Source: Pseudomonas nitroreducens TX1 (GTDB lineage Bacteria > Pseudomonadota > Gammaproteobacteria > Pseudomonadales > Pseudomonadaceae). From it: a stretch of DNA of 64,000 bases. The stretch lies in NCBI RefSeq assembly GCF_000313755.1, contig NZ_AMZB01000081.1:1-64000 (forward strand). The letters are read 5' to 3'. Under the pieces are notes generated by a model. The model was given only the letters and a program-made list of their open reading frames with translations, was not told the origin of the DNA and did not search any database. Below are positions 24,734 to 34,120 of the stretch, piece by piece. The first letter of the stretch is position 1. Each line of letters opens with the position of its first letter. Position numbers and translations under genes: made by a program.

Positions 24734-25614
24734 TAATAAACAGTCTCGACGAGCAGGCGTTTCAGGTATTGGCCATAGCCATTCTTGGACAGCGGTGCAG
24801 CCAGTGCTTCGAGCTGTTCGGCGCTGATCCACTTCTGGCGGAAGGCAATTTCTTCGGGACAAGCCACTTTCAGGCCCTGGCGATTTTCCAGGGTGGCGAT
24901 GAAGTGGCTGGCCTCCAGCAGCGAGTCGTGGGTGCCGGTATCCAGCCACGCATAGCCACGGCCCATGATCTCGACGGAGAGCGTACCGCTGTCCAGGTAG
25001 GCCTTGTTGACGTCGGTGATTTCGAGTTCGCCTCGCGCCGAGGGTTTGATGCTCTTGGCGATATCGATCACGCGGTTGTCATAGAAATACAGGCCGGTTA
25101 CGGCATAGCTGGATTTCGGCTTGGCGGGCTTTTCTTCGAGGCTGACGGCCTTGCCGTTGCCATCGAACTCGACCACGCCGTAGCGCTCCGGATCATGCAC
25201 GTGATAAGCGAAAACGCTGGCGCCCGAGTCTCGTTGCATGGCGTTGAGCAGCAACTCCTGGAAGTCGTGGCCGTGGTAGATGTTGTCACCCAAGACCAGA
25301 GCGCACGGATCCTTGCCGATGAACTCCTCGCCAATCAGGAACGCCTGTGCCAGGCCATCCGGAGAGGGCTGCACAGCGTACTGGAGGTTCACGCCCCAGC
25401 GGCTGCCGTCGCCGAGCAGTTGCTCGAAGCGCGGTGTGTCCTGCGGCGTGGAGATGATCAGGATATCGCGAATCCCCGCGAGCATGAGGGTGCTCAGCGG
25501 GTAATAGATCATCGGCTTGTCGTAGACCGGCAGCAACTGCTTGGAAATGGCCAGGGTGGCGGGGTGCAGGCGAGTGCCGGAGCCGCCGGCGAGAATAATT
25601 CCTTTACGTTTCAT
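24733..25614 (-). CDS. rmlA: Glucose-1-phosphate thymidylyltransferase RmlA
   Basis: 293 residues, the usual length. It has the N-terminal nucleotidyltransferase signature [12 protein letters not shown], the lysine motif [15 protein letters not shown] and the metal-binding [11 protein letters not shown]. It makes dTDP-glucose from dTTP and glucose-1-phosphate, the first step of rhamnose synthesis, and is normally inhibited by dTDP-rhamnose. It overlaps rmlD by 4 bp. Confidence 0.94.
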   Translation of the reverse strand: MKRKGIILAGGSGTRLHPATLAISKQLLPVYDKPMIYYPLSTLMLAGIRDILIISTPQDTPRFEQLLGDGSRWGVNLQYAVQPSPDGLAQAFLIGEEFIGKDPCALVLGDNIYHGHDFQELLLNAMQRDSGASVFAYHVHDPERYGVVEFDGNGKAVSLEEKPAKPKSSYAVTGLYFYDNRVIDIAKSIKPSARGELEITDVNKAYLDSGTLSVEIMGRGYAWLDTGTHDSLLEASHFIATLENRQGLKVACPEEIAFRQKWISAEQLEALAAPLSKNGYGQYLKRLLVETVY

Positions 25615-26516
25615 GAGTGCTGTCCGATTAGCTCTTGGATCGTGCGAGTGGCGTAGAACTGCCAGGGCGGCAGTACCAGGCCGAAGGTCTGTTGAAGCTT
25701 GCGGGTATCCAGCCGCGAGTTGGCCGGACGTCTGGCCGGGAGCGGGTACTCCGCCGTGGAGATGGGCAGGATGCGATCCGGGGTCGCCTTGAGCGGAGCG
25801 CCCAGTCGCAGTGCCTCACTGACGAGGAACTGCGCAAAACCGTGCCAGCTCACTTCTCCGCCGGCTACCAGGTGGTAGGTGCCGGCGGCGTTCTCTCTCA
25901 ACTGGGCGTCGGTGCTCAGGCGTCCCAGGATATGGGCGGTGACGTCTGCGATGAGCTCGGCGCTGGTCGGGGCACCGACCTGGTCGGCTACCACTCTCAG
26001 TTCTTCCCGCTGGCCGGCCAGTCGCAGCATGGTCCTGGCGAAGTTGGCGCCGCGTGTGGCGTAGACCCAACTGGTGCGAAGGATCAGGTGACGACAGCCA
26101 CTGTTGCGGATCGCCATTTCACCGTCACGCTTGGTCTGGCCGTAGATGCCCAGGGGGGCGGTAGGAGCATCCTCAGCAAAGGGAGTGTCGCCCTGGCCGT
26201 CGAACACGTAGTCGGTGGAGTAATGGACCAGCCAGGCATCGAGCTCGCAAGCAACATCGGCAAGCCGCTCGACGGCTTCCGTGTTGATCAGGCGGGCCCC
26301 CGCGGCATCGCTCTCGGCCTTGTCGACGGCGGTGTAGGCCGCGGCGTTTACGATCACGTCGGGGCGTTCCGACCGAACCAGGCTCTGCAGCCCGTCGAGA
26401 TCGGTCAGGTCTCCGCGCTGGCGATCACAGACCACCAGCTCGGCCAGTGGGGCCAAGGCACGCTGCAGTTCCCAGCCGACCTGGCCGTTGGCGCCCAGTA
26501 GGAGGATCTTTTTCAT
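25611..26516 (-). CDS. rmlD: dTDP-4-dehydrorhamnose reductase RmlD
   Basis: 301 residues. The SDR glycine motif [10 protein letters not shown], an [12 protein letters not shown] segment and the catalytic YGQTK identify the last enzyme of dTDP-L-rhamnose synthesis. It overlaps both rmlB and rmlA by 4 bp, so rmlBDAC is translationally coupled. The gene order B-D-A-C is that of P. aeruginosa. Confidence 0.94.
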   Translation of the reverse strand: MKKILLLGANGQVGWELQRALAPLAELVVCDRQRGDLTDLDGLQSLVRSERPDVIVNAAAYTAVDKAESDAAGARLINTEAVERLADVACELDAWLVHYSTDYVFDGQGDTPFAEDAPTAPLGIYGQTKRDGEMAIRNSGCRHLILRTSWVYATRGANFARTMLRLAGQREELRVVADQVGAPTSAELIADVTAHILGRLSTDAQLRENAAGTYHLVAGGEVSWHGFAQFLVSEALRLGAPLKATPDRILPISTAEYPLPARRPANSRLDTRKLQQTFGLVLPPWQFYATRTIQELIGQHS

Positions 26517-27571
26517 GCGTACTGCTGGCCGACCCAGTCACGGTAGGCGCCGCTGGTTACGTTGTTGACCCATTCCTGGTTGTCCAGGTACCAACGCACG
26601 GTCTTGCGGATGCCGGTTTCGAAGGTTTCGGCCGGTTTCCAGCCAAGTTCGCGCTCCAGGCGCGAGGCATCGATGGCGTAGCGGCGATCATGACCCGGGC
26701 GGTCCTTCACGAAAGTGATCTGTTCACGGTAGCTCTTGGCATCGGCGCGTGGCTTCTCCTGATCCAGGATGTCACAGAGCGTGTGGACGACGTCGATGTT
26801 GGCTTTTTCGTTCCAGCCGCCAACGTTATAGGTTTCGCCCAGCTGTCCGGCTTCGAGGACCCGGCGGATGGCGCTGCAGTGGTCTTTCACGTAGAGCCAG
26901 TCGCGGATCTGCTGGCCGTCGCCATAGATTGGTAGCGGGTTCCCGCCCAGCGCGTTGTGGATGACCAGGGGGATCAGTTTTTCCGGGAAGTGGTAAGGGC
27001 CGTAGTTGTTCGAGCAGTTGGTCGTCAGTACCGGCAGGCCGTAGGTGTGGTGGTAGGCGCGAACCAGGTGGTCGGACGCAGCTTTGGACGCGGAGTACGG
27101 GCTGTTGGGCTCGTACTTGTGCTCTTCGGTGAAGGCCGGAGCGGTCGGCTCCAGCGAGCCGTAGACTTCATCGGTGGAGACGTGCAGGAAGCGGAAGGCG
27201 CTCTTGCGTTCCTCCGGCAGGTTCCCCCAGTACGAACGCACGCTTTCCAGCAGGCGGAAGGTGCCAACAATGTTGGTCTGGATAAAGTCTTCCGGACCGT
27301 GGATCGAACGGTCGACGTGAGACTCCGCAGCGAAGTTGAGGATCGCGCGCGGCTGATGCTGCTCGAGAAGACGGGACACCAACTCGCTGTCACCAATATC
27401 ACCCTGGACGAAGGTGTGCCGCGGGTCATTTTCCAGTGTCGCAAGATTTTCACGATTGCCGGCGTAGGTCAGCTTGTCGAGGCTGATCACCGCTTCATCA
27501 TGAATGGCAAGCCAGTCGAGGACGAAGTTCGCGCCGATGAAGCCGGCGCTGCCGGTAACGAGAATAGTCAT
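26513..27571 (-). CDS. rmlB: dTDP-glucose 4,6-dehydratase RmlB
   Basis: 352 residues. It has the glycine motif [12 protein letters not shown], the dehydratase triad region STDEVYGSL and the catalytic YSASK. It converts dTDP-glucose to dTDP-4-keto-6-deoxyglucose. It begins 5 bp after the GT2 stop, so that GT2 leads the same operon. Confidence 0.94.
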   Translation of the reverse strand: MTILVTGSAGFIGANFVLDWLAIHDEAVISLDKLTYAGNRENLATLENDPRHTFVQGDIGDSELVSRLLEQHQPRAILNFAAESHVDRSIHGPEDFIQTNIVGTFRLLESVRSYWGNLPEERKSAFRFLHVSTDEVYGSLEPTAPAFTEEHKYEPNSPYSASKAASDHLVRAYHHTYGLPVLTTNCSNNYGPYHFPEKLIPLVIHNALGGNPLPIYGDGQQIRDWLYVKDHCSAIRRVLEAGQLGETYNVGGWNEKANIDVVHTLCDILDQEKPRADAKSYREQITFVKDRPGHDRRYAIDASRLERELGWKPAETFETGIRKTVRWYLDNQEWVNNVTSGAYRDWVGQQYA

Positions 27572-27575
27572 TGAG

Positions 27576-28553
27576 TCATAGCCTCTGGAGAATGGCGGCA
27601 GCGGTCAGGCCGAGATTGCCAAGAAGGGTTTGCCGGTAGACGCCGGAACGGGAAATCAGAAGAAGTCGCTTGGGAAGCGTCGATTGTCGGGCTTGCACGA
27701 AAAGTGCGAGGGTCCGCTGGCTGTCGTTGCTCAGTTGCCCCTGTATGGCCCGAATCGCCTGGAGATTGGCATCGTTCCAGTCTTTGAATGTGCCAGCGAG
27801 GAGCTTTTTCAGTCTCACCACCCGATCCGAAAATCCCGAATTGGAGCCAATGAGGTTCCTGCCATGCTGACGGTAGTCAATGGTGGGGACGGATTCGTAA
27901 TGAACGACGCCGCCACAGCCGGTGACGACCAGATAGGTCCACCAGTCATGCGAAATGATCTGGTCGCCTTCCCGGGTTTTCATCAACAGTTCGCGGGTCG
28001 CTTCATTGAAGAGCATGGTGTTGCCGCCGGCGATACTCTGCACCAGCGCATTGCGGAATGACGGTGGTTCGGGAAACAGCGGCGAATAGCCGATGGGATT
28101 CCCCGCTTCGTCAATCAGGCGGGTCCTTCCGCAGAAGAGGGCGGGCTGGGTAGGGGCGATAGTCTTGCACCAGCTGACGCCACGCTCGAGCTTGTCGGCT
28201 TCCCAGACATCGTCCTGGTCGCAATAAGCGTAGTAGTTCGCTTCCAGCTCAGGGCGCTTCAGAAGGGAGAGGAAATTGGCAGAAAACCCCTTGCGAGGGC
28301 CAGGGAAGATGATCAGGCGATCCTGCCCCAGCTTGAGCTGGTATTCGGAAAGGATCGCTAGAGTGGCATCGCTGGAGCCGTCGTCAGAGGCGAAGATCAC
28401 CCAGTCCTGATGGGTCTGGCTGATCAGGGAGTCGAGTTGCTCGCGCAGGAAGGGGGCGCCGTTGTACGTGGACAGCAGGATAGCCACGCGGGCATTGCGG
28501 CCCCTGTCGGCGACTGGTCCTTGTTGTGTCTGAACCGCGCTCTTGGCGATCAC
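27576..28553 (-). CDS. Family 2 glycosyltransferase, first gene of the rml-wzm-wzt operon
   Basis: 325 residues. It is a GT-A enzyme: [32 protein letters not shown] and [16 protein letters not shown], the last being the metal-binding acidic motif common in rhamnosyltransferases of O-antigen loci. There are no membrane segments apart from a weakly hydrophobic C terminus. It sits between a candidate promoter (about 28671-28698) and rmlB, so it opens the leftward operon. In PAO1, as I recall, rmlB is the first gene, so this GT is extra. Confidence 0.75.
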   Translation of the reverse strand: MIAKSAVQTQQGPVADRGRNARVAILLSTYNGAPFLREQLDSLISQTHQDWVIFASDDGSSDATLAILSEYQLKLGQDRLIIFPGPRKGFSANFLSLLKRPELEANYYAYCDQDDVWEADKLERGVSWCKTIAPTQPALFCGRTRLIDEAGNPIGYSPLFPEPPSFRNALVQSIAGGNTMLFNEATRELLMKTREGDQIISHDWWTYLVVTGCGGVVHYESVPTIDYRQHGRNLIGSNSGFSDRVVRLKKLLAGTFKDWNDANLQAIRAIQGQLSNDSQRTLALFVQARQSTLPKRLLLISRSGVYRQTLLGNLGLTAAAILQRL

Positions 28554-28826
28554 TGCTGTGCCCCTGGCGGTTCCATCCGCATGTTGAAAAATCGATTGCT
28601 GACGCGTGTCGCTGTGTTCGCCGGATTGAGGTCAACCTTGGGCAGGGCTGTGCCCCGATGAAAAGCGGTCATTATATTCATGCAGCCTTCGCAGTAAACC
28701 TTTTGCCCGCGCACGCAATCATGCGGCGCCGGCTCTTCAGCAACAGACGTATATAAAAGGCTTATGGATCATCGACAAGCCCTAAGGTTCAGGCCATTCG
28801 TCTGATAGCGCGGCGCGAGTAGCCAC
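28554..28826. other. Promoter region of the leftward glycan operon
   Basis: About 270 bp without a gene. It contains the candidate promoter described separately and a second AT-rich box near 28750 (tatataaa on the plus strand). Nothing else could be identified. Confidence 0.5.
28671..28698 (-). promoter_or_regulatory. Candidate sigma-70 promoter of the GT2-rmlBDAC-wzm-wzt operon
   Basis: On the minus strand a perfect TATAAT (28676-28671) lies 16 bp after a TTTACT -35-like hexamer (28698-28693). It is about 115 bp upstream of the GT2 start codon, with no competing gene between. Confidence 0.5.
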
Positions 28827-28863
28827 AAACACAAAGGCCCACCAGAGGTGGGCCTTTGTGTTT
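28827..28863 (-). terminator. Strong hairpin terminator downstream of tRNA-Thr
   Basis: A perfect 17-bp inverted repeat (28827-28843 with 28847-28863, 3-nt loop) starts 8 bp after the tRNA 3' end and continues into a T-rich run on the minus strand. It should insulate the glycan operon from tRNA transcription. Confidence 0.88.
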
Positions 28864-28871
28864 GGCAATCA

Positions 28872-28947
<76 letters not shown>

Positions 28948-29021
28948 AAGGAGGGGCGCCATTATAGTCATGGCGCCCTGGGTGTAAACCACTGATTTGT
29001 CAGAATGATCCGCAGTTTTGG

Positions 29022-30560
29022 TCAGTGCCCTCCGGCGGCGGCTGCGCCGGGCTTGGCGCCGAAGGGCGGCTTGGCCAGGCAGATGACGACCAGCATGGCG
29101 AGGAACAGCCAGCCCAGCAGGGTGAAGTAGTCGATGGTGCTGATCATGTAGGCCTGGCTTTCCACCATGCGCTCCAGCAAGGCAGCGCTGTGCTGGCCGG
29201 GGCCGCCGAGTTGTTCGACGGTGGCGCGGGTGGCCGGGTCGTACTGGCTGATGTTCTCGGTCAGGTAGGCGTGGTGCATGGTGGCGCGGCGGTTCCAGAT
29301 CCAGGTGGTGAGCGACGCGGCGAAGCTGCCGGCAAGGGTCCGCAGGAAGGTCGCCAGGCCCGAGCCGTCGGCGATCTGGTCGGGCGGCAGGTCGGAGAGC
29401 AGGATGCTCAGGATCGGCATGAAGAAGAACGCCACACCCAGCCCCATGAACAGTTGCACCAGGGCAATGTGCATATAGTCGACCTCGGTGGTGAAGTCGG
29501 CGCGCATGAAGCAGGTCGCCGCCATTGCCAGGAACGCCAGCCCCGCCAGCAGGCGCAGGTCGAAGTTGTTTGCGTAGCGGCCGACCAGCGGCGAGAGGAA
29601 CACCGGCAGGATCCCGATCGGCGCCGCCGCCAGGCCCGCCCAGGTGGCGGTGTAGCCCATCTGGGTCTGCAGCCACTGCGGTAGCAGCAGGTTCATGCCG
29701 AAGAAGCCGGCGTAGCCGCCGACCAGTGCCAGGGTTCCCACGGTGAAGTTACGGTGCACGAACAGTCGCAGGTTGACGATCGGGTGCTTGTCGGTCAGCT
29801 CCCAGATCACGAAGACCGCCAGGGCTATCACCGCGATCACGGTGCCGCCGATGATGAAACCGGACTCGAACCAGTCCAGATCGTTGCCCTTGTCGAGGAC
29901 GATCTGCAGGGCGCCGACGCCGATCACCAGCATCGCCAGGCCCATGTAGTCCATGGGCGCGTTCTTGATCACCACTGGGCGGGCGCGCAACTGCTGATAG
30001 ACGACCATGGCGGCGAACAGGCCGATGGGGACGTTGATGAAGAAGATCCACGGCCAGCTGTAGCTGTCGGTGATCCAGCCGCCGAGGATCGGCCCGGCGA
30101 TGGGCGCGACCACCGTGACCATCGCCAGCAGTGCCAGCGCCATTCCCCGTTTCGCCGGGGGATAGATGGAGATCAGCAGCGTCTGGGTGATCGGGTAGAG
30201 GGGCCCGGCGACGAAGCCCTGGATGGCGCGGAAGCCCACCAGCATGCCCATCTGCTGGGCGACGCCGCATAGGAACGAGGCGATCACGAAGAGCAGGGTG
30301 GCGGCGATGAACAGGCGCACCTCGCCGACCTTGCGACTCAGCCAGCCGGTCAGTGGGAGGGCGATGGCGTTGCTCACCGCGAAGGAGGTGATGACCCAGG
30401 TGCCCTGCTCGGAGCTTACCCCGAGGTTGCCGGAGATGGTCGGCAGGGCGACGTTGGCGATGGTCGTGTCCAGCACCTGCATGAAGGTCGCCAGCGACAG
30501 GCCGATGGTGGCCATGACCAGGCTGGGTGGGCTGAAACTGCTGCTGTTGGGCTGGCTCAT
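29022..30560 (-). CDS. EmrB-like DHA2 drug:proton antiporter
   Basis: 512 residues with 14 predicted membrane segments. It carries the DHA2 motifs FMQVLDTTIANVALPTI in helix 1 and GWLSRKVGEVRLF in the first cytoplasmic loop. It is the last gene of a marR-OMF-emrA-emrB operon, 13 bp after the membrane-fusion gene. It would form a tripartite pump spanning both membranes, with substrates unknown (EmrB relatives export hydrophobic uncouplers and antibiotics). Confidence 0.88.
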   Translation of the reverse strand: MSQPNSSSFSPPSLVMATIGLSLATFMQVLDTTIANVALPTISGNLGVSSEQGTWVITSFAVSNAIALPLTGWLSRKVGEVRLFIAATLLFVIASFLCGVAQQMGMLVGFRAIQGFVAGPLYPITQTLLISIYPPAKRGMALALLAMVTVVAPIAGPILGGWITDSYSWPWIFFINVPIGLFAAMVVYQQLRARPVVIKNAPMDYMGLAMLVIGVGALQIVLDKGNDLDWFESGFIIGGTVIAVIALAVFVIWELTDKHPIVNLRLFVHRNFTVGTLALVGGYAGFFGMNLLLPQWLQTQMGYTATWAGLAAAPIGILPVFLSPLVGRYANNFDLRLLAGLAFLAMAATCFMRADFTTEVDYMHIALVQLFMGLGVAFFFMPILSILLSDLPPDQIADGSGLATFLRTLAGSFAASLTTWIWNRRATMHHAYLTENISQYDPATRATVEQLGGPGQHSAALLERMVESQAYMISTIDYFTLLGWLFLAMLVVICLAKPPFGAKPGAAAAGGH

Positions 30561-30573
30561 GGCGGCGGGCTGA

Positions 30574-31758
30574 TCAGCGCTGGGCGGTGCGATGGTTGGC
30601 GTCGGCCAGGTTGGCCTGGATCAGCTTCTCGATCAGTTGGTCAGCCGAGGCCAGTTGCTCCTGATACACGTCGGTGGAGAACACGGCCTCGTGCGGGGGC
30701 TGCTGGGCGAGGGCGGGGCCGCTCTGGTCGTGCAGGCTGACGTTGACGTCCATCGACAGGCCGATGCGCAGCGGATTCTTCGCCAGCTCCTCGGCATTGA
30801 CGCGGATGCGCACCGGCACGCGCTGGACGATCTTGATCCAGTTGCCGGTCGCGTTCTGCGCCGGTAGCAGGGAGAAGGCGCTGCCGGTGCCGACGCCGAG
30901 GCTGTCGACGGTGCCGGAGTACTTCACTTCGCTGCCATAAAGGTCGGAGCGGATCTCCACCGGCTGGCCGATGCGCATGTGCTTGAGCTGGGTTTCCTTG
31001 AAGTTGGCGTCGATCCACACCTGGTCCAGCGGGATCACCGCCATCAGCGCAGCACCTGGTTGAACGCGCTGGCCGACCTGCACGGTGCGCTTGGCGACGT
31101 AGCCGGTGACGGGCGCGATGATCACCGCGCGGGCGTCGTCCAGGTAGGCCTGGCGCAGCTTGGCGGCAGCGGCTTTGACGTCCGGGTGCGAGGCGATCAC
31201 GGTGTCGTCGACCAGTGCGCGGTTGGTGTCCAGCTGTTGCTCGGAGTTGGTCAGCGAGCTGCGCGCTGTGTCCAGGGCATCGCGGGCGTGGGCCAGTTCT
31301 TCCTGGGAGATGGCACCGTCGTTGGCGAGGTTCTGGCGGCGCTTGAAGTCGGCCTCGGCCTTGGCCAGGGCGACTTTCTTCGTGGCGACATCGGCCTTGT
31401 AGCCATCAACATTGCTGAACAGCCCACGCACCTGACGCACGGTGCGCGCGAGGTTGGCTTCGGCCTGCTGCAGGGCGATGTCGGCATCGCTGGGGTCGAA
31501 CTTCACCAGCACCTGGCCCTTGTGCACCAGGTCGCCGTCATCGGCGCCTATGCTGACCACGGTGCCGGTGATCTGAGGGGTGATCTGCACGACGTTGCCG
31601 TTCACGTAGGCATCGTCGGTGTCCTCGTGCCAACGGCCATAGATGACTTCCCAGGCGACGCTGGCGAGGCCGGCCAGGATCACGACGGCGAGCAGGATCA
31701 GCAGCCAGCGCTTGCGCTTGGGGTTGCTGTTCGGGGTTTCTTGGGTCGCGGTGCTCAT
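30574..31758 (-). CDS. EmrA-like membrane fusion protein
   Basis: 394 residues. It has one N-terminal membrane anchor (LLILLAVVILAGLASVAWEV), a HlyD biotinyl-lipoyl half motif, a long helical hairpin (about 95-215) and the barrel domain (VIIAPVTGYVAKRTVQVGQ). It links the inner-membrane antiporter to the outer-membrane factor encoded upstream. The spacing of 14-15 bp to its neighbours supports one transcript. Confidence 0.88.
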   Translation of the reverse strand: MSTATQETPNSNPKRKRWLLILLAVVILAGLASVAWEVIYGRWHEDTDDAYVNGNVVQITPQITGTVVSIGADDGDLVHKGQVLVKFDPSDADIALQQAEANLARTVRQVRGLFSNVDGYKADVATKKVALAKAEADFKRRQNLANDGAISQEELAHARDALDTARSSLTNSEQQLDTNRALVDDTVIASHPDVKAAAAKLRQAYLDDARAVIIAPVTGYVAKRTVQVGQRVQPGAALMAVIPLDQVWIDANFKETQLKHMRIGQPVEIRSDLYGSEVKYSGTVDSLGVGTGSAFSLLPAQNATGNWIKIVQRVPVRIRVNAEELAKNPLRIGLSMDVNVSLHDQSGPALAQQPPHEAVFSTDVYQEQLASADQLIEKLIQANLADANHRTAQR

Positions 31759-31772
31759 GTCAGGTGCCTCGT

Positions 31773-33254
31773 TCAGTGCGCGGCGGCCGCGTTCGCCTGG
31801 GCGAGCGGGGCGGAAGTGGAAGTGGTGTCGGGCTGGTAGCCACCGCCCAGGGCCTGGACCAGTTGCACCGAGAGGTCGATGCGCTCGGCGTCCAGGCTGG
31901 CCAGCTGGCGTTCGGCGAGGAGCAGCTGTTGCTGCACGCTGAGGGCGTCGAGGTAGTTGCCGACACCTTCGCCGTAACGGCGCATGGCCAGGTCGAAGTT
32001 GGATTTGGCGATGTCACGGGCTTCGCGCTGGTCGTCGATCTGCTGTTCCAGCGAGCGCAGCTTGCCAAGGTCGTCGCTGACCTCGCCCAGGGCGTTGACC
32101 AGGGTCTTGTTGTACTGGGCGACGGCCAGATCGTAGTCGGCGTCCTTTCCTGCGAGGTTGGCGCGCAAGCGGCCGCCGTCGAAGATCGGCAGGGAAATCG
32201 CCGGGGCGATCTGGAAGAACCGGCTCGGTGCCTTCAGCACGTCGCTGGTATGCAGGGCGGCAAGACCGACCATCGCCCCCAGGTTCACGTTGGGATAGAA
32301 CTCGGTCTTCGCCGAATCGATGCTTTTCGACGCTGCCTCGACTCGCCACCGTGCGGCGACGATGTCCGGGCGGCGCCCCAGCAGTTCGGCCGGCAGGTTG
32401 GACGGCAGGCTCAGCGCGCCGGGCTTGAGGACCTGCGGACGTTGCAGGTCCTGGCCGCGATCCGGGCCCTGGCCGAGGAGGACGGCGAGGGCGATGCGAT
32501 CGCTGGCGATCTCCTGGTCAGCAGCGGCCAACTGCTGCTTGGCGCTGGCGACCTGGGACTGCGTCTGTTGCAGCTGGACCTTGCTGTCCAGGCCGGCGTC
32601 CATGCGCTTCTGGCTGAGCTGGAAGAGGTGCTGCGAGCGATCCAGTTCGTCTTTGGCCAGGTCGCGAGCGACGAAGGCATGGGCCAGGTTGCTGTAGGCA
32701 CGGGCGACATTGGTGGAGAGCGTGATCGAAGCGGCCTGGCGGTCGACTTCGGCGGCGTTGGCCTGGCCGAGTGCGGCTTCCCAGGCGTCACGTTGGCCGC
32801 CCCAGAGATCGAGGTCGTAGCTGAAGCTCGCCGACAGGTATTTCACCGCCGAGTAGCGACCGCCCATGGGCGCAGGAATGACGCTTTCCGGTGCGCGGAT
32901 GCCGGCGTAGCTGGCGGTGCCCTTGACGCTGGGCAGGCGAGCGGCGTCCTGGGCCTGGGCGGCGGCGATGGCCTGGCGGGCGCGGGCGCTGGCGATGTCC
33001 AGGTCCGGGGTGCCCCGCAGGGCCTCGGCGATCAGGCCGTCCAGCTGCGGGTCGCCCAGGCTGGTCCACCAGTGTTCGCTGGGCCAGGCTGCGGGGGACA
33101 GTGGAGTGCCATCAAGGCTGACGCCGGCCTTCAGGCTGGCGGGATCGACGGCTTTGCCACTGGTATCCAGGCCCGAGTAGCTGACGCAGCCGGTGAGCCC
33201 CAGCAGGGCGGCGAACACGGTGGCCGGCAGCAGGGCGATGCGGAAGTGGGGCAT
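31773..33254 (-). CDS. NodT-family outer-membrane efflux lipoprotein
   Basis: 493 residues from ATG 33254, where AGGAG is 8 nt upstream. An ATG at 33260 would leave only 2 nt. It has a lipoprotein signal ending in a lipobox (LLGLTGC), then two TolC-like repeats rich in coiled-coil helix. The family's SGLDTSG...W(W/T)SLGDPQLDGLI start is present. This is the PA5158/OpmG position in PAO1 as I recall. It forms the exit duct for the EmrAB-like pump. Confidence 0.88.
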   Translation of the reverse strand: MPHFRIALLPATVFAALLGLTGCVSYSGLDTSGKAVDPASLKAGVSLDGTPLSPAAWPSEHWWTSLGDPQLDGLIAEALRGTPDLDIASARARQAIAAAQAQDAARLPSVKGTASYAGIRAPESVIPAPMGGRYSAVKYLSASFSYDLDLWGGQRDAWEAALGQANAAEVDRQAASITLSTNVARAYSNLAHAFVARDLAKDELDRSQHLFQLSQKRMDAGLDSKVQLQQTQSQVASAKQQLAAADQEIASDRIALAVLLGQGPDRGQDLQRPQVLKPGALSLPSNLPAELLGRRPDIVAARWRVEAASKSIDSAKTEFYPNVNLGAMVGLAALHTSDVLKAPSRFFQIAPAISLPIFDGGRLRANLAGKDADYDLAVAQYNKTLVNALGEVSDDLGKLRSLEQQIDDQREARDIAKSNFDLAMRRYGEGVGNYLDALSVQQQLLLAERQLASLDAERIDLSVQLVQALGGGYQPDTTSTSAPLAQANAAAAH

Positions 33255-33256
33255 GT

Positions 33257-33730
33257 TCATTTCTCCTGCACCGCGCAATGGGCGGCGCCGCCGTGGGCGC
33301 GCAGGATCTTGTCGAGCAGGCCGGTGAGGGTCTGCAGGTCGTCACGGGAGAGACCGCCGACCAGCTCGTTCATGGCCGCGGCGGCGATGCGCGGGGCCTC
33401 GTCGTTCACTGCCTGGCCTGCGCTACTCAAGCGCAGGCGCACGCTGCGGCGGTCGTTCTGGCAGGGCTCACGGAGGAGCAGGTCCTTGCGCGCGAGGCGA
33501 TCGAGCATGCGGGTCATGGAACCGCTGTCGATGGACAGCTCGCGGCACAGCTCGGCCGGGGTGTTGGCGCGGTCGTTACCGATGAAGAACAGCACCTTGA
33601 ATTGTGCGGCGGTGATGTCCAGGTGCGCCAGATGCTTGTCCAGCAGGCGGTCCTTGAGGATGGCGGTAGCGCCCAGCAACTGGCCGATGGAGCCTTTGAA
33701 CGGAAAATCCGCGACGTCGTAGTGATTCAT
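33257..33730 (-). CDS. MarR-family repressor of the efflux operon
   Basis: 157 residues from ATG 33730. It contains the winged-helix core (LDITAAQFKVLFFI, then DSGSMTRMLDRLARKDLLLR and the wing NDRRSVRLRLSS). As first gene of the operon, it probably represses its own promoter at 33772-33799, where a 12-bp palindrome fills the spacer. It would release on binding a phenolic or hydrophobic ligand. The Shine-Dalgarno is weak. Confidence 0.85.
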   Translation of the reverse strand: MNHYDVADFPFKGSIGQLLGATAILKDRLLDKHLAHLDITAAQFKVLFFIGNDRANTPAELCRELSIDSGSMTRMLDRLARKDLLLREPCQNDRRSVRLRLSSAGQAVNDEAPRIAAAAMNELVGGLSRDDLQTLTGLLDKILRAHGGAAHCAVQEK

Positions 33731-33771
33731 GTCAAAAACAGATAGCTGCTTAGGCAGTGAAATGTTTCGAA

Positions 33772-33799
33772 ATGATACTGCCCGGGCAGCGATTGACAA
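33772..33799 (-). promoter_or_regulatory. marR-emr promoter with palindromic operator in the spacer
   Basis: On the minus strand TTGTCA (-35, 33799-33794) and TATCAT (-10, 33777-33772) are 16 bp apart. The spacer begins with the perfect palindrome CTGCCCGGGCAG (33778-33789). A repressor dimer there would block RNA polymerase, the classic arrangement for MarR autoregulation. Confidence 0.6.
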
Positions 33800-33944
33800 G
33801 GCTCGATTGTCGCGATTACGCAACAATCCGTTCGACGAAGCGCAATTGGGTTGGGAAAGGCAACAGGAATGGCTGATTTCCTACGACCGTGTGAACCCTT
33901 TATGCACAATCGCGAAAGCGTTAGGGCGCAAATCGCATATGAGA

Positions 33945-33960
33945 TGTGACAGCAATCACT
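33945..33960. promoter_or_regulatory. Vfr/CRP-like binding site
   Basis: The sequence TGTGACAGCAATCACT fits TGTGA-N6-TCACA with one mismatch. It is about 150 bp upstream of the marR -35, too far for class I activation unless another promoter lies between. Confidence 0.4.
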
Positions 33961-34120
33961 TAATAGCGTAACTCCATGTTTTTAAAAGATTAAATACATG
34001 TGTACAGAAAATGACCAGATCGCAGCGAGGCGCTCTGGGTGGTCAGTGAGGAGCGGTTTTTCCTGGGTTACGAACAGAGTTATCCACAGGTGTTGTGGGT
34101 GAAGCTCTGGAACGCCCGTC

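Larger units (their letters stand above)
33731..34120. other. Intergenic region upstream of the marR-emr operon
   Basis: About 390 bp. It holds the marR promoter and palindrome, a Vfr/CRP-like site at 33945-33960, an AT-rich stretch (33960-34015) unusual for this genome, and a perfect DnaA box TTATCCACA at 34080-34088. No gene is supported. Confidence 0.55.
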
